Shown in pieces: positions 53,587-64,000 of a DNA stretch of 64,000 nucleotides. The translations under genes were made by a program, and so were the position numbers. Position 1 is the first letter of the stretch. Each line of letters begins with the position of its first letter. The notes beneath the pieces were generated by a model, which saw only the letters and a program-made list of their open reading frames with translations, searched no databases and was not told where the DNA came from. The DNA lies in NCBI RefSeq assembly GCF_020509005.1, contig NC_063013.1:5580001-5644000 (forward strand), written 5' to 3'. The DNA comes from Fulvia fulva. Its lineage: Eukaryota; Ascomycota; Dothideomycetes; Mycosphaerellales; Mycosphaerellaceae.

Positions 53587-55207
53587 TCAAATCTTCTCAT
53601 GAGCCAGGATACCCCAGCCCAGCACGCGCCAGACTTCCTCCTTGAACCACTCCTGAATGTCGGCCTCCTTGACCTTTGGCGTCGGGATATCCTCAGCAGC
53701 CGAAGGCATACTCAAGAAATCCATGAAAGGGTCGTCTTCATCCCTTCCTTCCATACCGAAGATACCATTCACCAACGTCCGCTGCAAGCACTCCTTTGCT
53801 GCAATCGACAAAACACCCTTCGAAGCTGTCTTGCTCGACTTCGTCTTGCCCGCTTTGCTGTTCGACGTCGACCCGAAATATGCCGGCGCCAACGACATGA
53901 TTTTGTTCAAGAGGTGAATGAGGTATGGTGCTTCGATCCGGACTTGCTTCAGTTGTATCTCGTTCAGTGGCGGCTGCCCGGGATCCTCGATCTCGTCCTC
54001 GCTCTCCCTACTTTGCAAGATCTCCCCCTCCGTTGTCGCTCCTCGCGAATGCCCGAAGACGGTGGTGAACAGCCGGTTGCCCAGTCTGTCAAGGACACAG
54101 TAGCTGATGCCTTCGAACAAGGATTTGTTTGAATCCAGCTTCGAGTCTAGTGAGTCGACGACACCGCACAGGAACGAAGTGTACATGCTAAGCGATGAAG
54201 TCTCTCTTGCTGTTGGCACCTTGGATTTGATCTTGGCCTTCGATTTGTCGATCTGCTTCTGTGTGGATGAGGCAGGTTTGCCAGATTGACCCTCACATGC
54301 TTCAGCCTTAGAAAGCTGCTCGAGTCCCGCAAGGAAGTCCTTGAACAACTGCACGATAGCATAGATGATTCTGTTCTGTACCGCAACCCCTTCTGGAATG
54401 TGGCTCAGCCTGTTGAAGCCCACGAGTATTGACACCACAGTTCGGCTTGCAACGCTGAGGACTGACTTCAGGTCGTCCTGAGTTGTGGCATGAGCATCCC
54501 GAAATTGCTGCAGTACGATTGCCGGTAATGTAGCTGAAGCCTTCTGAAGCTGGTAGGCTAGCTCCAGCGATTCCGTTTTGAGATTGCTTCTGACAATGGC
54601 ATGGATATGGTAAACGCTGCGTAACAAAGTGTCGCCTGGCACATGTCAGCTTCACGGTTCTGCAGCAGGAGACACTGGACAATATACCTGTCTCTCCAGC
54701 TTGGCTGAATTCTTGGTCTTCCGGAAGATGAAGGCCACCAGAAACAGTTGATGGTGTGGTCACATTCGTCTTCGACTTCTTGGGCGAACGCGGCACTGGG
54801 ATTGTATCTTCATCAACTTTCTTCCGCTTCTTGTTTGGGCTTGAAGGTCTTGGTGCATCACTTTTGCCCTTCATGGCGTCAAGCTCTCTTTGCAGGTCGG
54901 CACCGTGGTTCTCCCAGGCCTTCACCGCTTCCTTCATACGTTCGGCCTCTGAGCGCCAGTACGAAGACCTGTCCAGATGGCGGTGCTGGCTGCTGATGGC
55001 GAGGTCTCGCTTGCCTTTCGCCACATGTTGTTTCAGGAGACGGATGTATTCTGCACGACGTCAGTAAGCAGTGGGAAGTGTGAAGTGGATCTGCTCACCT
55101 CCTGCAGATAGCTCCTCGGGTTTCGATCGCAGCACTGAGGTGGCAAGTGCGATCACTTCCGCACTTGGCGTTACTGCTGTCATGCTTGCTGAAGCTGAAG
55201 CTGCCAT
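53587..55207 (-). CDS. Conserved hypothetical protein, probably nuclear
   Basis: Three exons, 55099-55207, 54688-55050 and 53587-54635, introns 48 and 52 nt; 506 residues, start at 55207 (MAASASASMTAVTPSAEVIALATSVLRSKPEELSAGEYIRLLKQHVAKGKRDLAIS). A helical N-terminus with DRSSYWRSEAERMKEAVKAWENHGADLQREL is followed by a basic patch PNKKRKK and RSPKKSK, possible nuclear signals. The rest is helical, ARM-like in texture (LRSVYHIHAIVRSNLKTESLELAYQLQKAS..., VLDRLGNRLFTTVFGHSR, EIQLKQVRIEAPYLIHLLNKIMSLAPAYF) and ends WRVLGWGILAHEKI. No named domain recognised. The intron junctions keep frame and give continuous helices, which supports the model. Confidence 0.7.
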
Positions 55208-55565
55208 AAGCGGCGGCGCGGTCGCAACTGCTCTGTCGATCGCGGGAAGTACAGGTCAACAAATGATAGTTCGAATCGGATGAGACGACGGGAAGTGTCT
55301 TTCAATTAGAGTTGTGGTGCCACATGGACCAAGTCGTAGCAAAGGAAGGCACGCCGCTTCGGATACGTTGAAGTCGCGCCTTCCTCCAATCCCTAAGACC
55401 TCGGGACCTCGCGATTGCCTCGAATCGAACTCGCCTTTCAAGACAGTCTACCATGTCTCGCATTTCGGCGAGCGTGAGCTATCACCCGCGTAGTCGATTG
55501 TGTGGAGGTATGAACAAAGCAGGTCAGTATCTCAGCTGCGACCCGTCCTCTTGTGCCAAACCCCA
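55208..55565. other. Intergenic, downstream of the DUF4211 gene
   Basis: About 360 bp between two minus-strand genes. It holds a box-B-like string at about 55425 that does not fold into a tRNA. Confidence 0.45.
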
Positions 55566-57584
55566 TCAAGGACTACCTTGGGCGAACCGACCACCCTCCT
55601 TGGACTGCCTCGCCACATCGACTTGATCCCTGAAGCTCCGCCATAATCGCTTAATCTCACCATCACGCTCCATCTGGTCGACGATCTTGTTTGCATACTT
55701 GCGCCTCTTCTTGGTGTTCCACCGATCACGCTCGACGATGCGCTCCGCGTGGAAATACCCTCTCCCAGTGAGGAAAGTGAGCACCCATTGGTTCAGAGCG
55801 TGACGCCAGTGTTGAAGGTTGTGCGCTGTTTCCGCGTTGCTCTTGCAGAACTTGCCAACATAGAAGATATGTGTTTCTGGCACAATCTCACGGTCTTGGG
55901 CATCCCACGCTGGCCTGTCTGCCCGGTCGCCCTCGGCGTCAGAATCGGAGTCGGAATCCTCGTGCTCACCCTCGTCGTCGTCATTCGCAACATCTTCCAG
56001 AGTGTTTCGGTGATATGGTTGACCGCGGAATTGAATCTCCCAAGTTGCTGGATGGTTACTGCGATTGCAAGCGTCGCACTTATCTCGAAGGTAGTGCTCT
56101 GCGGCCGAGCGATCGAGCTGCTCGAAGGCGATCTCAGGTCGTGCTTGTAAAGCGAGAGTGAAATCGGGCTTCCACGCGGACGATGTGAACTTCGACCCAG
56201 CAAGCCCTCGCACTTCGTCATCGAGCTTTCTGAATGTGAGATCGTAGAGCTGATCATCGCTCTTGAACGCAGGGTTGATCTTCTTCTGTACCATCCACTC
56301 AACTGCGTACTTGAACAGCTCCTTTGGCTTCATAGAAGCGTACTTGGTGAACTCGATCGGCAAGCCATGATCTGGTACTCCAACTGGTCCTTCCTCTTCT
56401 TCTTCAACCACAAAGTCATCGTCGTTTTCGTCCGGCTTGAATATGTGGCGGCTGCTTGTGATTTGTACCTCGTCCTCATCCTCATCATCCTCCCCGTCGT
56501 CAGGGATCTCTTCCTGCTCTTGGCCTCCATCATCCTCGAGCTCCTCGTTGTCATCTTCCACCACCTGCGGTAATTGGCCTGTTCGCTTGCGTTTGAGCCT
56601 GTCCAGTGCAGCTTGTCTAGCACTCTTTTGAGTCGATTGAGAGGTCGTCGGGTTGAATTCGAAATCGCTGCTGGCCCCAAGATCACCCATATCCTCGGCT
56701 AGATCTTCTCTTTCCTGCTGCGACAGCACTCTCCGCTGCTTTAGTCTCCGTCTGCTTGGCGTCTTTGGCGCGTCTGCATCGTCCTGTTCGGCCTCTTCCT
56801 CGCTTTCGCTCGCCTGCCTCCGCCGCTTCCGGCTTGGTCGCTCTACTTCAATCACGTCGTCATCCTCACTCTCGATTGCCGCCGGTGGTGAATCAACGAT
56901 GAAGCTGCTGTGAGAGCCCCTACGCTTTGGCTTCCGCTTCTGCTTGCCACTCGTCGTTGGCATTCCGTCTTCGTCTTCACTCTCTTGCAGTACTCGCTTC
57001 TGTCTCCTACGTATCGCAGTCGATGTTACCACGTCGCTTTCTTCGTCTTCGTCGTCCTCTGCAGGTGCTTCCTCTTTCTCCTCAGCGGCTGGCCTGCGAG
57101 GCTTCGCCACTGCCTTCTTGAGGACGGGCAGCTCCGACTCGGAGTCGCTGGACAGGTCCACAAGCGCGTGCTGTCCCTCGGAGCTGAACAAGCCTTTCTG
57201 CGCCGAGCCGGAAGACCTCACACGCGTGGAAGGCAGTCTCACTGGGGAGTGGAAGCTCTCAGGATCGCGGGCGCTACTGAAGTCTAGGCGTTGCTGCTGA
57301 GAACGAGTGCGGGACTTGCGCTGTGTAGGCTGGATCGGTTCATCATCACTATCATGATCAGACACGGGTTCCTTTGAAGCCTTGAGCGGTCTCTCCAGTG
57401 ACGGGGCAGGTGTTGGGATCGTGGAGACCTTACGCCGCTTTGCCGAGCTGGGAGAGCTGTCGAGAGTCACAGCGGCGGCGCGATCGCGTATCTGCTGGTG
57501 GTAGTCCTTCGCTGCTGGTGATGAAGACGGTAGTGGCGTGAAGGCCAAACGGCTCTGTTTGCGAGACGATCGTGAGGTAGGCAT
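55566..57584 (-). CDS. DUF4211 domain protein with long acidic/basic disordered region
   Basis: Single exon, 672 residues, start at 57584 (MPTSRSSRKQSRLAFTPLPSSSPAAKDY). Residues 1-400 are disordered: alternating Ser/Glu/Asp clusters and Arg/Lys runs (DEDEESDVVTSTAIRRRQKR, KRRRQASESEEEAEQDD, DDGEDDEDEDEVQI), typical of chromatin-associated proteins. Residues about 410-560 form the DUF4211 domain: GLPIEFTKYASMKPKELFKYAVEWMVQKKINPAFKSDDQLYDLTFRKLDDEVRGLAGSKFTSSAWKPDF with CDACNRSNHPATWEIQFRGQPYH, a likely zinc-binding pair CxxC. The C-terminal 110 residues (FYVGKFCKSNAETAHNLQHWRHALNQWV...) are conserved-looking. Nuclear role is inferred; no biochemical activity known. Confidence 0.85.
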   Translation of the reverse strand: MPTSRSSRKQSRLAFTPLPSSSPAAKDYHQQIRDRAAAVTLDSSPSSAKRRKVSTIPTPAPSLERPLKASKEPVSDHDSDDEPIQPTQRKSRTRSQQQRLDFSSARDPESFHSPVRLPSTRVRSSGSAQKGLFSSEGQHALVDLSSDSESELPVLKKAVAKPRRPAAEEKEEAPAEDDEDEESDVVTSTAIRRRQKRVLQESEDEDGMPTTSGKQKRKPKRRGSHSSFIVDSPPAAIESEDDDVIEVERPSRKRRRQASESEEEAEQDDADAPKTPSRRRLKQRRVLSQQEREDLAEDMGDLGASSDFEFNPTTSQSTQKSARQAALDRLKRKRTGQLPQVVEDDNEELEDDGGQEQEEIPDDGEDDEDEDEVQITSSRHIFKPDENDDDFVVEEEEEGPVGVPDHGLPIEFTKYASMKPKELFKYAVEWMVQKKINPAFKSDDQLYDLTFRKLDDEVRGLAGSKFTSSAWKPDFTLALQARPEIAFEQLDRSAAEHYLRDKCDACNRSNHPATWEIQFRGQPYHRNTLEDVANDDDEGEHEDSDSDSDAEGDRADRPAWDAQDREIVPETHIFYVGKFCKSNAETAHNLQHWRHALNQWVLTFLTGRGYFHAERIVERDRWNTKKRRKYANKIVDQMERDGEIKRLWRSFRDQVDVARQSKEGGRFAQGSP

Positions 57585-57936
57585 GTCGGTTATGATGTCG
57601 AAGAGCTAGTGTAGTATTACATGTCGTTGCAAAAGGAGCAAAGCACAAGCAAGGCAGCAGAGCGAGTGTGTTAGTGTGGTGTCAAGAAAGTGAATGGAAA
57701 CACTTCAGTGGAAGACGCGCAGCGCGACATAGAACCTACTGTATGCATGATGCGATCACGGAGCTTCGGCAGCCTTCGAGGCTCGAGCACTCATCGCCCC
57801 TCTGACAGGGTGGGGTTTGCTCTTCCAATACTCGACTCACCAAAACAACATCGGCTTTCACATGTTTCGATTCACTCCCACACGGTGACTGTGCTCTCCC
57901 ACGTCGCGCATCCTACGCGTCCGACGTATACCCACG
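57585..57936. promoter_or_regulatory. Divergent promoter between DUF4211 gene and HNT3
   Basis: About 350 bp between start codons on opposite strands; nothing else recognised. Confidence 0.5.
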
Positions 57937-58837
57937 ATGGCCACGAACCGGGCGTCAGCAGACGATTTCGAAGATCCGACGCGTGAGCATGTCACAGGCA
58001 CAGCTGTTCCTGGCCAGCAGCCAACGAACCAGTCTCCACCTTCTGAACGACCCAATGCCTGTACGCCAGCTTCTCCTTAGGTCGTCTTCATGATGTCTGA
58101 TATCTGATATAGTCACAGAGATGATGAAGCCCAAAAAGAAACAGACTGCGAGCAACACCGATGCACCGACCAAGCAGACCATCTTCTCTGGACGCGATGG
58201 CCTAGCAGCATACACCATAGACCCAGCGTCCTTTCCACAGAGCCGGGTTGTACGCTTCAACGACAAGTTCACGATCATCAGAGACCTCTTTCCTAAAGCT
58301 TGGATACACTTGCTCATCCTTCCGCGGGATCCGAAAAAGAATGTGCTAAGACCACAGGACGCTTTCGATAATGTACGATTCCTCGAAGAGTGCAAGCAGG
58401 AAGAGAAGAAGGTTCGTGGCATCGTTGCAGAAGAGCTACGGCGGAACTTTGGGAAGCACTCCAAGTCAGAGCGGGCGAGGATGGAGGCTATGGAAGCGGA
58501 GGACCCGCCGGATGAGCTGCCTACAGGGCGCGACTGGTCGAAGGAGGTCATTTCTGGTATCCACGCGAATCCAAGCATGAATCATGTCCATATCCACGTT
58601 CTGTCCCGCGACATGGTTAGCGAGCCGATGAAGAAGATCAACCACTACCTTTCCTTTACGACAGATTTCTTCGTATCACTGGACCAATTCCCACTGCCGG
58701 AGGATGACCACAGGAGGAACTACCGCCACTTGCCGGCGGACATGCATTGTTGGCGTTGCGGAAAGAATTTTGGAAACAAGATTTCCAAGCTCAAGGAGCA
58801 CTTGGCCGAGGAGTTTGAAGAGTGGAAGAAAGAATAA
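57937..58837 (+). CDS. HNT3: Aprataxin-like DNA deadenylase (HIT domain plus zinc finger)
   Basis: Two exons, 57937-58060 and 58113-58837, intron 52 nt; 282 residues. Aprataxin removes AMP left on 5' DNA ends by abortive ligation. The HIT domain runs from about residue 60: GLAAYTIDPASFPQSRVVRFNDKFTIIRDLFPKAWIHLLILPRDPKKN, with the catalytic histidine triad in NPSMNHVHIHVLSRD. The C-terminus has the aprataxin C2HE zinc finger: HCWRCGKNFGNKISKLKEHLAEEFEEW. No FHA domain, as in other fungal Hnt3 proteins. KKKQ near residue 48 may contribute to nuclear import. Confidence 0.93.
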
Positions 58838-60092
58838 GAATGAGGCGACTTGATGAACAAGGCATATTGGCAGGTTCCGCATTGGTCCGACAGCAACACG
58901 AGACCAGTGGTTGGGACAACTCGACTTCTTGGCAAGAGTCCGACTACCAGGTTTCTCTTCACCTGTAGTGTTCTCATACCTCTGACTAGAGCTAGACTGT
59001 AGGTGCTCACTCATCGTTTCGATCATTACTGTTTTTGCTGATACTCGGTTGTAGAGAGAAGACGCAATAGAGTTGCAGCGGCTCTATGCATAAGAGCAAA
59101 GAGCTTTCCGCGTGGTAAGGACCATATTGCTGCTGTAGGCGCCCGAGCCAGATGGAGCTGCGACCGGGTTAAGGTATGGGGTGAGTCAAGGCGACGCATC
59201 TCGTGCATACAAAACCGCCGATCCCTTTGCTCTGTAGCATTGTGTGAGAGGTAGTAATATTGACTTGGGAGCATCCTGGTCGAGCATGATCGCCAACTGA
59301 TGTCACCTCGAGCCGAAGTTGAGACGTGAATTGGCTGACATCTCAAAAAGACGTGACCCAGCACAAACATTCCCAATAGCTGCCCCAGGTCCTCCACATC
59401 CGCGATCCATATCCGACAAGACCGGCTCTGCGTTGCCAGCACGCGCTTTGTTGCTTCACGCCATCTTCCGAGAGACAGACAACGCCACTCGAGTTGTGCA
59501 CGTCTCGCGTGTTACACCGCGCCGCCAAGGCTAAGCTCGATTCGTGAGAAGTTTTGACGCTGTGAAACAGCACCAGTCCATCACAACGCGCACTGGCGCA
59601 TTCAGCACATCGCAGAGCGCTCACCGCGTTCCTGACGCCGTTTGAAAGTCGTCTGCGCGGAAGGCCTCCTGCAGTGCCAACGAGTGAAGTTGCCGCACTT
59701 TCCAGCTGCTGGCGTCGCTTGCAAACGCTGCTTCCCTGCTTTCCGCTCGCGTCCCGCCGTCTGTGCGCGTCGCGGTCAAGGCTTCTGGATCCCGACCTTT
59801 CTCTCTGGGCACATATCAGGAAGCAGACAGCCAGACCTGCCACATCGCCATCGCCACGCCCACACCACCTCCGTCCTCGCGACACACTCCACCATCCCAC
59901 CGGCATTGGCGACACATCCATCATCCTCACTTCGCATCACAGAGAAAGTCTTCCAAAACTCTAATCCTTCCGCTTCGAGAATCCGGCCGCCATCACTTTT
60001 TTCACCAACTTCATCCACCACCGACTTAACTTCGGAAACACTGCCGCCAGCAAGACATTCATCGCTCATCATCGCAATCACTGCAAGCAGCC
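58838..60092. promoter_or_regulatory. Intergenic/leader region of the CCCH gene
   Basis: About 1.25 kb. Open frames here on both strands are short and low in information. The last 300 bp before 60093 is pyrimidine-rich (CCACACCACCTCC, CATCCACCACC), consistent with a transcription-start and leader region. Confidence 0.4.
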
Positions 60093-62041
60093 ATGCTAGC
60101 ACCGTCAGCCGACTCGGACCCTGATCTCGATATCCCACTCAACTTCAGCATGGCCTCGCTAGATCCCATAGGCACTCCTCGCCGCAGTGGCTCATTGGCA
60201 AGCTCGATGAACGGCCTCAGCGCCACAAACAGCAACGGTAACGTCCATCTCGCTGGCTTGGGTGGAGTGAGTGGCAGTCGCTTCTTCAGCAATGGCGTCC
60301 GCAGCAATGGTGTTGCGACGCCCCCAATTGAGAACAATGGCTCGGCGGCTGGGTTATATCAGCGCTTCGAGTGGCTCAAGGATAAGGAGTCGACGAAGGA
60401 CAAATTGACTGAGGTACTTACTGCTCATAGCAAGATCAGCCGGTTACGCTGCTAACGAGTGCAGGAAATCTTAGCTCGATATGCCTTCCTTGAAGGAAAA
60501 CACGATGAACTGCTTCGTCAGCTCGAAGAAGAACGCAGCAACCGATCAACGCAACCGAGTAACAACGAGGAGATGTATCGGAGCTATATGCACCGCATGA
60601 CGGAGATGCTTGTAAGTATTGGGCGATCCCTCCTCTGACCGCTACGCCACTGCCTCGCAGTCAGCTTGCCAACGAACCTGTACTGACAGTCTCCTCGCAG
60701 AACCGTGAAGCCTTCATGCTGATCCTCATCGACGGAGACGGCATGGTCTTTAACAATGTTCTCCTTCGTCTTGGCGAGAAAGGTGGTCAGGAGGCAGCCA
60801 AGCAACTCAGGAACACCGTTCATGAATGGGCGAAGACGACATTGAAAGACTGTCCTTCCGACTTCAAGGTCGTCGCACGGATTTACGCCAACGTCAACGG
60901 CCTTGCCGAAACCTGCCGACGTGCTGGCCTTGTAAGCTCACCGGAGATCATCACTGACTTTGTCCGCGGCTTCACAAACAGCGGCGACCTTTTCAACTTC
61001 ATCGATGTTGGCCCAAGCAAGGACAGGGCCGATTTCAAGATGAACGCAGAGTTCAAGCTGCATATCTGGAACTACCAATGTCGGCACATACTCTTTGGTT
61101 GCAGTCACGATAACGGCTTTGCACGCCTGCTTGAAGGCTATGCTTTCGATGATGAGGCACGCAGTCGTGTTACTCTTCTGGAGGGCGTCAAATTCGAGAA
61201 GGAACTAGCAAAGCTGCCATTCAACAAGAAGAAGCTCGATGGCCTGTTCCGAGAGAGCAAGATCAACCTGACACCACCAGACCTACTCACTGATCTGCCG
61301 CGCGATCGACACGATTCTAAGAACTCCTTCAATCCCGCCAGCGGCGTGTTCACCCCAGCTTCGCGTACTCCAGTACCAGACACTCCCCTCTACAGTCCGA
61401 AGACCTTGCCTCCGCCTGGCATAACGACTCCAGCTCCGTCTGTTCGCGGCGATCTCACACGCACCAACTCGATCGCTTCGTCAACAGCCGTGTCTGATAC
61501 TCCGGCTGTTGCAGCTCCTACTGGTGGTACTCGCGGCGGCGGTTGGGCCAACGTTGCGCGTGCGTCTGCTGGACTGCCACTACAGGATCTGACCAAGAAG
61601 CCATCCGATGCCAAGATCGCTACAGGTCCGGTCATCCGCCAGAACAAGGACGGCTACCGCGTGGACGCTCACATGGAATACCACCACGACCGAGTGTATG
61701 AGCTCAAGAAGATGAAGTACTGCAATCAGCATTACATCGGCCGCGGCTGCTGTCATTGGAACAGTGGCAATGGCAACTGTCCGCACAAGCACGATACCAA
61801 GCTATCGAAGGACGATCTAAAGTGGCTACGTGTCGTTGCTCGAGAGACTGTCTGCAAGAAGGGGGCTTCCTGTCTGGAGTTTGATTGCATCTATGGTCAC
61901 CATTGTCCTTATCCCAAGATGACCGAGGGCTCTTTGAGGGGCATTGGCTGCATCAATGGTGAGAGTTGTCGGTTTGCGAAGGAGATGCATGGCATGGACA
62001 CTACTGTCGCCACTATACTACGTCCGGAAGACCTTGAGTAG
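60093..62041 (+). CDS. CCCH zinc-finger protein with DUF7923-like domain
   Basis: Three exons, 60093-60413, 60465-60611 and 60701-62041, introns 51 and 89 nt; 602 residues. After a Ser-rich N-terminus comes a coiled coil (YQRFEWLKDKESTKDKLTEEILARYAFLEGKHDELLRQLEEERSN) and a globular domain beginning FMLILIDGDGMVFNNVLLRLGEKGGQEAAKQL and including VVARIYANVNGLAETCRRAG and FGCSHDNGFARLLEGY, resembling a NYN-like nuclease fold by its IDGDG and HDNGFAR acidic positions (inference). Three Cys-rich fingers follow: CNQHYIGRGCCHWNSGNGNCPHKH (CxxxxxxxCCxxxxxxxxCxxxH), CKKGASCLEFDCIYGHHC and CINGESCRFAKEMH. Such proteins usually bind RNA. Confidence 0.82.
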
Positions 62042-62438
62042 GGCTGGTAGCTCGTGGAGACACGAGCTTGGGACTGCGCCTATATGGCGCTTAATTACAT
62101 TGACATTCTCGCTGAGACGTCGATCCACTGCAATGAGATGGGAAGCTCCCACGCTTTCGCTTGCAACGTCACCCCAGATGTCTCCTTGAACGCCCTCGAC
62201 GCGTGCCCATGAACTAAAACCTGACATTACGAGTAGTATCGGTGACAGCACTGCAGCAGCTTTTCTGGCTTTTCGATACTGATAATGAGGACGTTGTGAC
62301 CTTTCAAAAGCAAGTGTACATGTAACTGCTCAGTTCCACGGAAACCACTTGTCTCGCAATGCAGAATCGGCCGTGCTCTTCGTTGTGATCTATACAGTAT
62401 TGCTGCCCAACAGAGAACTCCATCATGGTCTCCGCACA
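62042..62438. other. Intergenic between convergent genes
   Basis: About 400 bp, two 3' regions; nothing recognised. Confidence 0.5.
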
Positions 62439-64000
62439 TCACAAGGTATATCTAAAATGCGGATTCTGGAAAAGACGTCAGTAAGCCTCCGCCGATGTAA
62501 GCGCAGCACAATCAGTACTCACCTCGAGGTCCGTCATATTCGCCTCTCCCATCCCCTGTCCAACCCTCTCCTGTTCCTCCTTGCTCAATCCACTCGCAGC
62601 AGCAGCCTTATCTCGCTTCCAGTTCTGCCACATGTAATAACCTCTCCACGCACAAATCAACAGTCCCTCGAGTCCCAAGCAGACACAAGCTCCAACCGTG
62701 CCCGGAACATACCTTGGCGCATCCGCCTCCTTGAAGATCTGCGCGCCCACCATGTTCCCGACACAATAGCCCACGAACGTCGCGGAGCTGATGATTGTCT
62801 TCTTCGTCCTGCCGGCGACGTTCGAAGGGATAAGAGTCCAAGCCAAGAACATCGCCAGCACAAAGGGCACGGTGATGAGGTACATGCCCCATTTCGTCCA
62901 TTTGTACTGCTGTGTGTTGGGTAGCATGGACATTGCCAGGAGCCCGACGAAGGGTGGGACGCAGGCAGCAGCCATGACGAACATTCTGCGATTGGGGACG
63001 TTGCGAGTATAGAAGCCGACGGCCACGAAGATGAGGACTGAGATCACGGAGCGGGGAATTTCGACGAGGAGGACCTGGAGTTCGGTGAAGCCGAAGGACT
63101 TGTTGATGATGCTGCCGAATGTTGTGAGGCAGCTGAGGGGTGTTAGTGATAGGGTATGCGCTGGAGATTGAGGAGAACCTACCCGTTCGGAACTGAAGAG
63201 AGGAAGGCGTTGACCATGCAGAACCAGAGCTGGGGGTCTCTGAATGCTTCGCCGACTTGGTACCATGCCCACTTCACGCCAGTGACGTCTCGTCCGGCTT
63301 TGTTCTGGACAACACGAGATTGCCTTCAAACCCTGTCAGCATATGGACCTGACGATCAATGGCACCGGAAAGCACTGACGCAATCATCCTCTCCTCACTC
63401 GACAACCAGAATACTTCCTTCGGACTTCCAAGCAGCCCAAAACAAATCAGTGACAGCACAACAGTGCATGCCCCGAGAAAGAGACTGATGCACCTCCATG
63501 CCGCAAGGCCGCCGTACTCTTCCGCATGGCTCCCAATTCCATACATACTCAGATTGCCGATAATTCCGAAGCCAGCGTTGGCACTTTGGAAGAACAACGC
63601 CCTAGAGCTATGCTCCTCGGTCCTATACCAACTCCCAATAACCAACACAAATCCCGGAGAGATAGTACACTCAAAGAATCCCTGCAGCGCTCTCAGCGCC
63701 ATGAGATGGGACCAGTTCTGGGCAGCGCCGATGCAGGTGACCACAACTCCCCAGCAGAACATGTAGATACTAAGAGACTTGCCAAGGGACCAGCGCTGGA
63801 GCAGAAAGTTTGAAGGAAATTCTCCGCAGAGGTACGCGATATAGAAGATTGTGGTAAGCCAGGAGTATTGCTGTCCAACAAGGCCGGTGTCCTCGCGAAG
63901 ACCGAAGATGGCCTGGGTGCCGAGGGCGGTTTTGTCGGTTTGCTGGATGCCATAGCAGAACCACATCAGGGGGAGGAGGAATCGATCTAGCCGGGAGTTA
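62439..64000 (-). CDS. MFS anion:cation symporter, allantoate-permease (Dal5)-like, N-terminus cut by window edge
   Basis: Exons 63376-64000 (open at the right edge), 63183-63304, 62523-63132 and 62439-62465. The visible start is RLDRFLLPLMWFCYGIQQTDKTALGTQAIFGLREDTGLVGQQYSWLTTIFYIAYLCGEFPSNFLLQRW, the first two helices of Dal5-type permeases (DK..LG at the end of TM1, YL..E.P.N.L.QR in TM2). Further blocks are RALQGFFECTISPGFVLVIGSWYRTEEHSSRALFF, SVPNGCLTTFGSII across an intron, and ATFVGYCVGNMVGAQIFKEADAPRY. The last 57-nt intron (62466-62522) yields the family-type ending NPHFRYTL. The intron at 63305-63375 is less certain; an alternative acceptor could add a few residues. Substrates in this family include allantoate, ureidosuccinate, nicotinate and other carboxylates. 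Confidence 0.85.

Noticed and set aside
55420..55445. Box-B-like string GAATCGAACTCGCC (minus strand) as a further tRNA
   Set aside because: Flanking sequence does not form a T-stem or acceptor stem and no box A lies at a fitting distance.

Overview
This window is nuclear DNA from a filamentous ascomycete (Pezizomycotina), most likely a Dothideomycete. The evidence is compact genes with mostly 48-70 nt GT-AG introns carrying CTAAC/CTGAC-type branch sites, fungal-only families (2EXR/F-box-like proteins, KRE6-type GH16, DUF4211, SRF1, a MeaB-like bZIP), an intron-containing ribosomal protein gene and the complete absence of operons. The class-level placement is inference. No virus, prophage, CRISPR array or toxin gene was seen.

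Layout, left to right. 1-5600: an amino-acid/choline-type permease cut by the left edge, followed by a worn stretch with a terpene-synthase-like remnant, a 5'-truncated M24 peptidase and a small orphan ORF. 5640-15100: a PEX11-family peroxisome protein, a 2EXR protein, a frameshifted NmrA-like reductase, a large uncharacterised membrane protein and a bZIP factor with an upstream ORF. 15840-26200: FAD monooxygenase, RPS5, SWC5, a coiled-coil protein divergent from RVB2, and a tungstate-binding-like protein. 27150-38220: a SnoaL-like gene broken by one stop codon, the ER chaperone LHS1, a Sec14-like protein, a hexose transporter and SRF1. 38736-51998: PIF1 helicase, a second 2EXR protein, a small hypothetical protein, a KRE6-type glucanase-like protein, a methyltransferase, and the divergent pair ELP2/URM1. 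52516-53491: two intron-rich tRNA-Gln genes and a 157-bp MITE. 53587-64000: a hypothetical nuclear-type protein, a DUF4211 protein, the aprataxin HNT3, a CCCH zinc-finger protein and an allantoate-permease-like MFS transporter cut by the right edge.

Functional links. SWC5 and RVB2 both belong to SWR1-type chromatin remodelling. ELP2 and URM1 share a 190-bp bidirectional promoter and both build the mcm5s2U34 modification of tRNA wobble uridine. PIF1 and HNT3 are genome-maintenance enzymes.

The most striking observation is the tRNA pair at 52516-52963. The better copy (52773-52963) folds into a perfect 72-nt tRNA-Gln(CUG) only after removal of three introns: a 15-nt insert at the normal 37/38 site, and two GT...AG introns of 53 and 51 nt in the D-loop and the T-stem that look like the spliceosomal introns of the neighbouring protein genes. 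The second copy keeps the same architecture but is decayed. mRNA-type introns inside a nuclear tRNA gene are not a standard feature of eukaryotic tRNAs as I know them.
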